Positions 1-5,766 of a stretch of 7,677 nucleotides of DNA are shown piece by piece. Made by a program: the position numbers and the translations under genes. Below the pieces are notes generated by a model. It saw only the letters and a list, made by a program, of their open reading frames with translations. It searched no databases and was not told the DNA's origin. The DNA is taken from contig DGFC01000023.1 in NCBI GenBank assembly GCA_002391465.1, positions 1-7,677 on the forward strand, read 5' to 3'. The stretch comes from Firmicutes bacterium UBA3910. GTDB lineage: Bacteria; Bacillota; Limnochordia; Darwinibacteriales; Darwinibacteriaceae. Each line of letters starts with the position of its first letter. Within the stretch, counting starts at the first letter, position 1.

Positions 1-2
1 TG

Positions 3-278
3 GATCTGGGCTGGCTGCTGTACAGCCTGACCGACAGCACTCTCTCGTCCAAGGAGAAATGGGAGCGCTTCCGGACCTGGGCCAAACGCGAGCCTACCTT
101 CTTGGTTATGGAAGATATTCGCGATATGAAACCCTGGTTTGCCCTTTGGGCCTTTCTCCTCCGCAATTTGCGCAGGCTCCTCAGCCCCGAAGGGGGAGAG
201 ATCTTCTTGGAACACTTCCTCTTCGACGAGGAAAAGTTCCGCAAGGAAGTTGTCCAACCGAAGGTGGCACTGCCCTAA
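3..278 (+). CDS. 3' end of an unrecognised gene (C-terminal 91 residues)
   Basis: An open frame enters from the left edge (first full codon at base 3) and ends at TAA 276-278, giving the last 91 residues of a protein that begins upstream. The fragment is rich in Trp, Phe, Leu and charged residues. It has an amphipathic or hydrophobic stretch at about residues 46-61 (PWFALWAFLLRNLRRL), followed by an acidic and basic tail ending in VQPKVALP. I do not recognise the family and assign no function. The composition looks like real protein, and two hairpin terminators begin about 45 bases after the stop, which supports this frame over the alternative plus-strand frames starting at 59 and 139. It is transcribed in the same direction as the downstream operon but is separated from it by terminators and a new promoter. 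Confidence 0.6.
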   Translation, partial: DLGWLLYSLTDSTLSSKEKWERFRTWAKREPTFLVMEDIRDMKPWFALWAFLLRNLRRLLSPEGGEIFLEHFLFDEEKFRKEVVQPKVALP

Positions 279-321
279 AACTTTCACCTTTCTAACCAGG
301 AAGAAATCGAAACCATCACAG

Positions 322-362
322 AACTGACACACTGTTCAGCAACAGGTGTCAGTTTTTGTTTT
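322..362 (+). terminator. Rho-independent terminator after the first gene
   Basis: AACTGACAC (322-330) pairs perfectly with GTGTCAGTT (346-354). After a single bulged A, an inner stem CTGTT/AACAG (332-336/341-345) closes a CAGC tetraloop. The 3' arm runs into TTTGTTTT, a good U-tract. It lies 44 bases after the stop of the upstream gene, so it most likely ends that transcript and insulates the sugar operon. Confidence 0.88.
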
Positions 363-364
363 GA

Positions 365-406
365 GACTGGCATGCCGTTATGCAATGGGTGCCAGTCCTT
401 CTTTTT
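365..406 (+). terminator. Second tandem terminator-like hairpin
   Basis: GACTGGCA (365-372) pairs perfectly with TGCCAGTC (390-397). Inside it CCGTT/AATGG (375-379/384-388, one G-U pair) closes an ATGC loop. The tail is CTTCTTTTT, a weaker U-tract than that of the preceding hairpin. It starts only three bases after the first terminator and has the same two-tier design, so it is probably a backup terminator. A role as a processed 3' end cannot be excluded. Confidence 0.65.
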
Positions 407-435
407 GGCCCTATGCTGTAACGGTCCATGCCCTT

Positions 436-451
436 CTGAAATTAATTTCAG
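436..451 (+). promoter_or_regulatory. Palindromic operator upstream of the operon promoter
   Basis: CTGAAATTAATTTCAG is a perfect 16-bp palindrome whose half-site is TGAAATT. It sits about 21 bp upstream of the predicted -35 box. The same half-site recurs as an inverted pair at 513-531. SorC/DeoR-type regulators such as Bacillus DeoR bind AT-rich palindromes with TTGAA/TTCAA-like arms plus an additional half-site closer to the promoter, so this is the best candidate operator for the regulator encoded immediately downstream. A perfect TATAAT (452-457) abuts the palindrome but has no convincing -35 box. Confidence 0.6.
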
Positions 452-472
452 TATAATATTCCTGCATTTTTG

Positions 473-501
473 TTTACACTCCGCACTTTACATGGTATGA
501 T
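473..501 (+). promoter_or_regulatory. Sigma-A-type promoter of the six-gene operon
   Basis: TTTACA (473-478), a 17-bp spacer and TATGAT (496-501) form a near-consensus housekeeping promoter. A TG at 493-494 makes an extended -10 (TGG-TATGAT). Transcription should start near base 508, about 46 bases before the preferred start codon of the regulator. A short palindrome, ATCGCGAT, covers 500-507 between the -10 box and the predicted start site and could bind a protein. Confidence 0.75.
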
Positions 502-512
502 CGCGATGACAT

Positions 513-531
513 AATTTCAAGCAATGAAATT
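513..531 (+). promoter_or_regulatory. Second candidate operator in the 5' untranslated region
   Basis: AATTTCA (513-519), five bases, then TGAAATT (525-531) is a perfect inverted repeat of the same 7-mer that makes up the 436-451 palindrome, with the half-site order reversed. It lies at about +5 to +24 from the predicted transcription start. A repressor bound to both sites could act as a roadblock or loop the promoter. It would lie partly inside the coding region if the regulator began at ATG 524, another reason to prefer the later start. Confidence 0.5.
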
Positions 532-553
532 CTGTTCAGAGAGGAACTGGGCC

Positions 554-1510
554 TTGAGTATTCTCAACAACCGCAGGTTAGCAGTGAAGGTCTGTGAGCT
601 ATATTACTACGCTGGGTTGAGCCAGAAGGAGATCTGCGCTAAGTTAGGCATCTCGCGTCCGCAGATCAGCCGCATCCTCAAAGAAGCAAGAACCAGCGGT
701 CTCATTACCATTACCATCAACAATCCATTTGGCAATGAAACGGCCCTGGAGCTGGCTCTCATTGAGAAGTACAATTTGGCTGACGCGTTGGTCTTTGATA
801 CGGGAGAACTTGATGAAGAAGAGGCCTTAGTTGAGTTCGCCAAGCAGGCCGCGGATCAGCTGGATGTCTACCTGCCCGCCAAAGGATCTGTCGGGATCAT
901 GAGCGGTCGGACTATTGCGCAGCTGATCAAACAAGTACGAAGGACAGCCAAAAGGGAGTTGGAGTTTGTTCCACTGATCGGTGGCATGGGTTCTGACGGC
1001 GCTGATTGGCACGCTAATATCATCGCTAAAGCCCTGGCGGACAAGACAGGCGGTCATTACTATATGCTACATGCCCCGGTTTTGGTTAAGAATGAAGCTG
1101 CTAAGGAAGTCTTACTGAACGAACCCGGAATCGCCATGGTTTTGGAGAAAGGAGGCAGGTGTGATGTAACCATATTGGGGATCGGCCAGGTGAATGAGAA
1201 ATCAGCATCTGTTGTGGCCGGTTCGTTAACGGTAGCCGAGGTAGAGGCTCTGCGGCAAGCAGGAGCCGTAGCATCCATCTGTGGTTCGTATGTAGCCCAG
1301 AGCGGTGCAATTGTGGAGAATGATGTCACCAAACGAATGATCGGACAAACGCTGGAAACTATCAGGAGTTCCAAAAAAGTAGCTGTTGCTGTGGGAGCAG
1401 ATAGAGCCGACGCCATCAAAGCAGTCCTCTCCGGAAAACACATTGACGTCTTGATTACTAATGCAGATGCTGCCAGGAAAATTTTAGAAATTGATAGGAG
1501 GAGAGCGTAA
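554..1510 (+). CDS. SorC/DeoR-type sugar-phosphate-responsive transcriptional regulator
   Basis: Predicted cytoplasmic DNA-binding regulator of 318 residues, the usual size for the SorC family. An N-terminal helix-turn-helix lies at about residues 20-46 (SQKEICAKLGISRPQISRIL). The rest is the SorC effector domain, related to sugar-phosphate isomerases, with VGIMSGRT near 113-120, VPLIGGMG near 139-146, DVTILGIGQV near 204-213 and a C-terminal NADAARKIL segment. I chose TTG 554 because AGAGAGG (538-544) stands 9 bases before it. The in-frame ATG at 524 has no ribosome site and would only add ten residues. As first gene of the operon, behind two matching inverted repeats, it is probably autoregulatory. 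Known relatives (CggR, DeoR, LsrR) respond to phosphorylated sugars, so the effector here is plausibly the kinase product. Repression rather than activation is an inference. Confidence 0.93.
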   Translation: MSILNNRRLAVKVCELYYYAGLSQKEICAKLGISRPQISRILKEARTSGLITITINNPFGNETALELALIEKYNLADALVFDTGELDEEEALVEFAKQAADQLDVYLPAKGSVGIMSGRTIAQLIKQVRRTAKRELEFVPLIGGMGSDGADWHANIIAKALADKTGGHYYMLHAPVLVKNEAAKEVLLNEPGIAMVLEKGGRCDVTILGIGQVNEKSASVVAGSLTVAEVEALRQAGAVASICGSYVAQSGAIVENDVTKRMIGQTLETIRSSKKVAVAVGADRADAIKAVLSGKHIDVLITNADAARKILEIDRRRA

Positions 1511-2425
1511 GTGAGGAAGTCCTTTACTCTGATCTTAACTGTTGTCCTGATTTCTGTCTTGACGCTGAGCACTTTGGCTGTTGCGGCGCCCAAGCAGGTT
1601 TCGATCATCACCCCATATCTGGCCTCTGTTACTACCAACCAGATGGCGCTTGCTATGAAAGAGGGTATGGAGGCCCATGGTTGGAGGGTAACCATTGTTG
1701 ACACCAAAGGCGATTTCGCTGATCTGGCCAGCCGTATGGAAGACCTGGTATCTGTCCGTACCGATGCCATCGTGCTGGTGAGTACCGACCCCGAACTCGT
1801 GAAAACCCAGATCGAAGAAGCAGCAGCCGCCGGCATCCCCGTATTCGGATGTGACTCGGGCTTCATTGAAGGCATGGTCGTGAATGCAACCAGTGACAAC
1901 TATGCCATGGGCGTGCAGCTCACCAACTTCATCTTTGAAGCTATAGGCTACAAGGGTAAGATCATCGCTCTCACGCACAGGCCGCACCCAGGAGTAGTCA
2001 AGCGTTCCCAAGCCCTGGATGACCTGCTGCCCCAGTATCCCGAAATCAAGCTCATCACTGAGCAGCACGTTGAAGTCCCTGGCCCGATCGAGAGCGCTAG
2101 GCAAATCATGGAGAACTTGCTCTTGGCCAATCCGCAAGTCGGTTCCATTGATGCGGTTTGGTGCGCATGGGATGAGCCGGCGATTGGTGTAGCCCAGGCT
2201 CTACAAGTAGCAGGCCGCGAGGAGGTTATCGTGGCAGGCGTGGACGGCAACAGCCAAGCGGTGGAGATGATTAAGGCCGGCTCCCCCATCAAGGCAACTG
2301 TAGCCCAGAATTTCGAGGGCATGGCGGAAATCGTGGTTGAAGAAATGGCCAGATACTTCGCGGGTGAACAGGTAGAACCCGGTGAGAGGTACGCGCCGGC
2401 AACGTTGATTGTTGGTGATTTCTAA
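1511..2425 (+). CDS. Ribose-type (CUT2) sugar ABC transporter substrate-binding protein
   Basis: A 304-residue extracytoplasmic solute-binding protein of the RbsB/periplasmic-binding-protein-4 fold, delivering a sugar-like ligand to the downstream ATPase and permease. It starts at GTG 1511, directly after the regulator stop, with AGGAGG at 1496-1501. Residues 1-26 are a signal peptide (Arg-Lys, a hydrophobic core, then LAVAAP) with a type I cleavage site and no lipobox cysteine. Mature landmarks match RbsB: STDP near 91, DSG near 115, SDN near 128, a basic patch at HRPHPGVVKR (156-165), WDEPAIG near 220-226, GVDG near 243-246 and VAQNF near 264-268. At the position of the RbsB ligand-contacting Asn190 (QNDE) this protein has Trp (AWDE), so the ligand is probably not ribose itself. 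A long hairpin follows the gene and may raise its expression relative to the membrane components. Confidence 0.92.
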   Translation: MRKSFTLILTVVLISVLTLSTLAVAAPKQVSIITPYLASVTTNQMALAMKEGMEAHGWRVTIVDTKGDFADLASRMEDLVSVRTDAIVLVSTDPELVKTQIEEAAAAGIPVFGCDSGFIEGMVVNATSDNYAMGVQLTNFIFEAIGYKGKIIALTHRPHPGVVKRSQALDDLLPQYPEIKLITEQHVEVPGPIESARQIMENLLLANPQVGSIDAVWCAWDEPAIGVAQALQVAGREEVIVAGVDGNSQAVEMIKAGSPIKATVAQNFEGMAEIVVEEMARYFAGEQVEPGERYAPATLIVGDF

Positions 2426-2454
2426 GAACTGAGAGTTGTGCACCACCCTTCGCC

Positions 2455-2492
2455 TGTGGGAAAGGGCTCCCTCCGCGGAGTTCTTTCCCACA
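2455..2492 (+). promoter_or_regulatory. Intercistronic mRNA hairpin between binding-protein and ATPase genes
   Basis: Bases 2455-2470 and 2477-2492 form a 16-bp stem (TGTGGGAAAG pairs with CTTTCCCACA, continued inward by GGCTCC/GGAGTT with two G-U pairs) around a six-base CTCCGC loop. No U-run follows, so it is not a standard terminator. In binding-protein operons such hairpins usually block 3' exonucleases and keep the binding-protein message more abundant than downstream genes. A smaller stem, CAAGAA/TTCTTG (2497-2502/2510-2515), follows it. The 130-base gap is otherwise featureless until the ribosome site at 2543-2549. Confidence 0.75.
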
Positions 2493-2555
2493 CTTGCAAG
2501 AAGGCTGGTTTCTTGATCGGGGGGTGCCCATTTCAGCTTGCAGGGGGAGATAGCG

Positions 2556-4061
2556 TTGCTCTTGGAAACTAGAGGTTTGAGTAAAAGATTTGGCCAGCAA
2601 TACGCCCTAAAGCAAGTAAATCTGCAGATCTTGCCCGGCGAGATTCATGGCCTAGTGGGAGAGAACGGAGCGGGCAAATCTACGCTTATCAAAATCCTAA
2701 CCGGGGTGTATACCCGCGATGAAGGACAGGTGTTGTGGGAAGGTAAGGAAGTCAGTGACCTCAATCCAGTGGCTAGCCGCAGGCTGGGCATTAACGTCAT
2801 CCACCAAGATCGTCACCTGATTCCCCAGTTCAATGCGGTAGAGAATGTGTATTTGGGCCTGGAGTACGAAACCAGGGGCGCCGTTGCCATCGACTGGAAG
2901 CAGATGCGCAGCGCAGTGGAGCGGATCATGCAAGAACTGTCCATCGAGTTACCGCTTAACGTCCCCGCAATGTACCTAACACCTCCACAGAAGACTCTTG
3001 TGGAGATCATCCGCGGGATGATGACCGACTGCAAGCTCTTTATCCTTGATGAACCTACTGCTTCCCTTACCGACAAAGAGACCGACATTCTGTTCGACTT
3101 GATTCTGAAGCTCAAGCAAAAAGGAACTTCTGTACTGTACGTAAGCCATCGCATGGAGGAAATCTTCAGATTGACCGACAGGATAACCGTGCTCAAAAAC
3201 GGCGAGCTGGTGTCCACCGTCCAGACTTCCGAAGTTGACCTGGATGGATTGGTGGCTCTGATGACTGATAACTGGCAGAGCAGAAAACGCTTAACTGAGC
3301 GCCGGGTGGGTGCTGAAGTATTGAGAGTTAACCGCCTAGCCAGTGTCGACCAAAAGGTGAAGGATGCTTCCTTCGTTGTTCGAGAGGGAGAGATCCTGGG
3401 GATTTTCGGCCTGGGCGGCAGTGGCCGAACGGAGTTGCTGGAGACCATTTATGGATTGCGGAAGAGTGCTCGGGGTGAAGTCGTTTTGAGCGGTGAAGCT
3501 TATGAGAAGCGAACGCCGCGAGAGTCTCTGAAGAGGGGCATGGTGCTGATCAGCGAAGACAGGAGGGGTCAAGCTCTCATCGAAAGCCTAACTGTCAGGA
3601 AAAACGTGGTTCTCAGCACCCTGGACCGCTATGCCAGAGTCGGAGTTATGGACGGGAAACGAGAAATCAGGGATACTGAAGGGCAGATCCGGGCCTTGGA
3701 TATCAAGACCAAGGGCGTGAACCAAGTGGTCAAGGAACTGTCCGGAGGCAACCAACAGAAGGTGGTCTTCGCCAAGGCACTCCTGGCGGAACCCAAGGTC
3801 TTTCTTTGCGACGAGCCTACTCAAGGAGTGGACATCCGCACTAGGGAGGAGATCCACAACCTGCTGCGCGCCAAAGCCGAAGAAGGCAAGACAGTTGTCT
3901 TTGTCTCCTCTGACCTACAGGAGATGCTTGATGTGGTGGATACTTTCGTGATTCTCACCGAGGGGCGCACAACGCATGTGGTGAAGAACGAAGACCTCAC
4001 CTCTGAGCAGGTCCTTTCCTATTGCTACGCGGGAACACGTGAAAAGGAGAGTTCCAGATGA
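2556..4061 (+). CDS. RbsA-type two-domain sugar ABC transporter ATPase
   Basis: Energises sugar import at the cytoplasmic face of the membrane; 501 residues with two fused nucleotide-binding domains, as in RbsA, XylG and MglA. Domain 1 has an intact Walker A (GENGAGKST, about 35-43), HQD at about 83, Walker B (LFILDEPTASLT, about 162-172) and the switch SHR at about 197-199, but its signature is degenerate (LTPPQ, about 141). Domain 2 has a lysine-less Walker A (GLGGSGRTEL, about 285), an intact signature (LSGGNQQK, about 395) and Walker B (DEPTQGVD, about 419-426). One composite ATP site should therefore be active and the other not, the usual pattern in this family. I chose TTG 2556 because AGGGGGAG ends 6 bases before it; TTG 2538 would place that ribosome site inside the gene. 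The stop overlaps the permease ATG by 4 bp. Confidence 0.95.
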   Translation: MLLETRGLSKRFGQQYALKQVNLQILPGEIHGLVGENGAGKSTLIKILTGVYTRDEGQVLWEGKEVSDLNPVASRRLGINVIHQDRHLIPQFNAVENVYLGLEYETRGAVAIDWKQMRSAVERIMQELSIELPLNVPAMYLTPPQKTLVEIIRGMMTDCKLFILDEPTASLTDKETDILFDLILKLKQKGTSVLYVSHRMEEIFRLTDRITVLKNGELVSTVQTSEVDLDGLVALMTDNWQSRKRLTERRVGAEVLRVNRLASVDQKVKDASFVVREGEILGIFGLGGSGRTELLETIYGLRKSARGEVVLSGEAYEKRTPRESLKRGMVLISEDRRGQALIESLTVRKNVVLSTLDRYARVGVMDGKREIRDTEGQIRALDIKTKGVNQVVKELSGGNQQKVVFAKALLAEPKVFLCDEPTQGVDIRTREEIHNLLRAKAEEGKTVVFVSSDLQEMLDVVDTFVILTEGRTTHVVKNEDLTSEQVLSYCYAGTREKESSR

Positions 4062-5002
4062 TTAAGAGAGTAGATTACCGCCATATTACCAGATCTTATG
4101 GAACGATACTGGCAGGTATTGCCGTAACCATCGTCTTTGCCATACTTCGGCCCGATGCCTTTGCCACCTGGGCCAACTTGATCAACATCACTAGGCAGAT
4201 CTCTCTCTTGGTGATCATTGCCATAGGTGCAACCCTGGTCATGAGCATCGAGGAGTTCGATCTGTCCGTGGGTGCCATGGCGAGCTTGGGGGGAGTCTTA
4301 GCGGCAAAAATGGCTGTTGCTGGATTTCCCATGATCCTCTGCTTCTTGCTTCCCCCTGTTGTGGCTTTCACAATCGGCTTCGTCAACGGGTGGATTGTCA
4401 CTAGATTCAGGGTACTCTCCTTTGTAGTTACCCTGGCCATGAGCACCATCATCGGGGGATTCACTTTTTGGTTTACAGGGGGAGCCACCATTTTCCGCGA
4501 CATTCCCCGTTCTTTCCGCTATGTAGGCTCTGCCAACGTCCTGGGCATTCCCCTGCTAACCATCATCATGTTTGTGCTCGTAATCCTCTTTTGGTTTATC
4601 ATGAAACACACTTCCTTTGGACGCAAACTATACGCCATTGGTGGCAATGAGGTTGCGGCGGAAGTATCAGGCCTGAACGTGAAGAAGTACAAGATCTTGG
4701 CCTTTTCGCTTTGCTCGGCACTTGCGGCGTTCACCGGTATACTCATGAGCTCAAGATTGGGTTCGGCTCATCCCACTGGTGGAGATGGACTGTTCCTCCA
4801 GTCCTACGCTGCCGTTTTTCTAGGCAGGACGGTTTTTAAGGAAGGGGTCCCCAATATCTGGGGCACTTTTGTGGGTGCGGCAATTCTTGGAGTCTTGGCG
4901 AACGGCTTAACCATCATGCAGGTGCCGACTTATATGCGAGATCTGCTCACAGGCGCGATCATTATCGCCGCAGTGGTGGCTCAGAAGGTGGGGAGGGATT
5001 GA
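4058..5002 (+). CDS. RbsC-type sugar ABC transporter permease
   Basis: A 314-residue integral membrane protein of the BPD_transp_2 family, forming the import channel (probably as a homodimer) with the RbsA-like ATPase. Multiple hydrophobic helices are visible at about residues 14-30, 48-63, 70-88, 92-112, 119-140, 163-183, 212-232, 247-257, 266-285 and 293-309. Family landmarks are FDLSVGA (67-73), FVNGW (108-112), FVVTLAMST (122-130) and the cytoplasmic loop GRKLYAIGGNEVAAEVSG (188-205), followed by LNVKKYKILAF, typical of the coupling region to the ATPase. The ATG overlaps the ATPase stop as ATGA, with AAGGAG 8 bases upstream, indicating translational coupling. It is the only permease gene, as usual for CUT2 systems. 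Confidence 0.95.
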   Translation: MIKRVDYRHITRSYGTILAGIAVTIVFAILRPDAFATWANLINITRQISLLVIIAIGATLVMSIEEFDLSVGAMASLGGVLAAKMAVAGFPMILCFLLPPVVAFTIGFVNGWIVTRFRVLSFVVTLAMSTIIGGFTFWFTGGATIFRDIPRSFRYVGSANVLGIPLLTIIMFVLVILFWFIMKHTSFGRKLYAIGGNEVAAEVSGLNVKKYKILAFSLCSALAAFTGILMSSRLGSAHPTGGDGLFLQSYAAVFLGRTVFKEGVPNIWGTFVGAAILGVLANGLTIMQVPTYMRDLLTGAIIIAAVVAQKVGRD

Positions 5003-5004
5003 TC

Positions 5005-5766
5005 TTGAACAGCGTTGTCTCCACTCGGAACAAACACTTGGTGCAGCGGGACGAAGCAGTCATCGGCTATCTGCTAGCGGGCTATCCAGAGCCAACGGAA
5101 TTTCTGCACTTGCTGAGAGAAGTGGAAGCAACAGGGCTGGACGCTTTGGAGATAGGTTATCCCTCGGAGAATCCCTTCGCTGACGGGGAGATCATCCAGG
5201 CCGCGCACCGCGCGGTGAATCGCACCTTGGCCAGAGACGTCGCTTACTGGCGGCAGATTAGGCAGTCTGTTGCGCTGCCCATCTGGTTGATGGCCTACAA
5301 GGATGATTTCATCACTAGCGGCGTCTATCTAGAGTTCGCCCGTGCACGGGTTATGGATGCCATCGTGATCCCGGATTGCTCGCATGAGGAACACATCCAA
5401 TTGGCTGAAGAGCTCAGCGAACACGAAGTGGATGTGGTCCACTTTATCCGACCTTCCATGAGCGTGGAAGAGATGAAGCGAGTTGCCGCTGATGCGCCTC
5501 TCATCTACGGGCAGCTGTACAACGGGCCAACCGGAAGCTTTTCCCGTGAGCAGCAGGACTACAACACGATGCTGGAAGCAGTCTTGGAGAGCTTCACGGG
5601 GAAGATCTATGCTGGCTTTGGCATCGATAGCAGAGTGAGAATAGAAGAGCTTTTGCGGCAAGGTTTTCACGGCACCATCCTGGGAACAGCCCTGATCAAG
5701 AAACTGAACGAGTCCCCTGCGGAGCTGATCCGCTATCTGCGCCAACTCAAAGGGGGAGAACAATGA
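5005..5766 (+). CDS. Stand-alone TrpA-like (tryptophan synthase alpha fold) probable sugar-phosphate retro-aldolase
   Basis: A 253-residue TIM barrel homologous to the TrpA subunit. TTG 5005 is chosen because GGGGAGGG (4990-4997) is 7 bases upstream; TTG 4999 is too close. With this start residues 1-61 align without gaps to Salmonella TrpA as I recall it: catalytic Glu49 (LEIG) and Asp60 (ADG) are at identical positions, with Pro28, Gly44, Gly51, Pro53 and Pro57. The phosphate-binding elements remain: PTG near 175-177, GFGID near 204-208 and GTALIKK near 227-233. Differences lie where TrpA contacts TrpB and indole: Phe54-Ser55-Asp56 is Ser-Glu-Asn, Phe22 is Tyr, and the MxYxN loop is MAYKDD. 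No trpB or other trp gene is present, and it sits between a sugar importer and a sugar kinase. I infer retro-aldol cleavage of a sugar phosphate to triose phosphate plus another carbonyl fragment. Homology is firm; substrate unknown. A bona fide TrpA is unlikely. Confidence 0.85.
   Translation: MNSVVSTRNKHLVQRDEAVIGYLLAGYPEPTEFLHLLREVEATGLDALEIGYPSENPFADGEIIQAAHRAVNRTLARDVAYWRQIRQSVALPIWLMAYKDDFITSGVYLEFARARVMDAIVIPDCSHEEHIQLAEELSEHEVDVVHFIRPSMSVEEMKRVAADAPLIYGQLYNGPTGSFSREQQDYNTMLEAVLESFTGKIYAGFGIDSRVRIEELLRQGFHGTILGTALIKKLNESPAELIRYLRQLKGGEQ

Noticed and set aside
59..295. Plus-strand 78-residue open frame starting at ATG 59
   Set aside because: It overlaps the better-composed frame ending at 278, has poor protein-like composition, and its ATG has no function-indicating context.
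452..457. Perfect TATAAT directly after the palindrome as an additional -10 box
   Set aside because: No acceptable -35 hexamer at 16-18 bp upstream; the TTTACA/TATGAT pair is much better.
524..553. ATG 524 as start of the regulator
   Set aside because: No ribosome site upstream, and the extra ten residues overlap the candidate operator; TTG 554 has AGAGAGG at proper spacing.
1060..1899. Long minus-strand open frame of 279 codons opposite the regulator and binding-protein genes
   Set aside because: It is antisense to two clearly identified genes; Ser/Thr/Ala-rich low-information sequence typical of a shadow frame.
2455..2492. Terminator between the binding-protein and ATPase genes
   Set aside because: The stem is strong but is followed by ACTTGCAAG, not a U-run, and no new promoter is visible before the ATPase gene.
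2813..3448. Minus-strand open frame of 211 codons opposite the ATPase gene
   Set aside because: Antisense shadow of an RbsA-type gene with all expected motifs on the plus strand.
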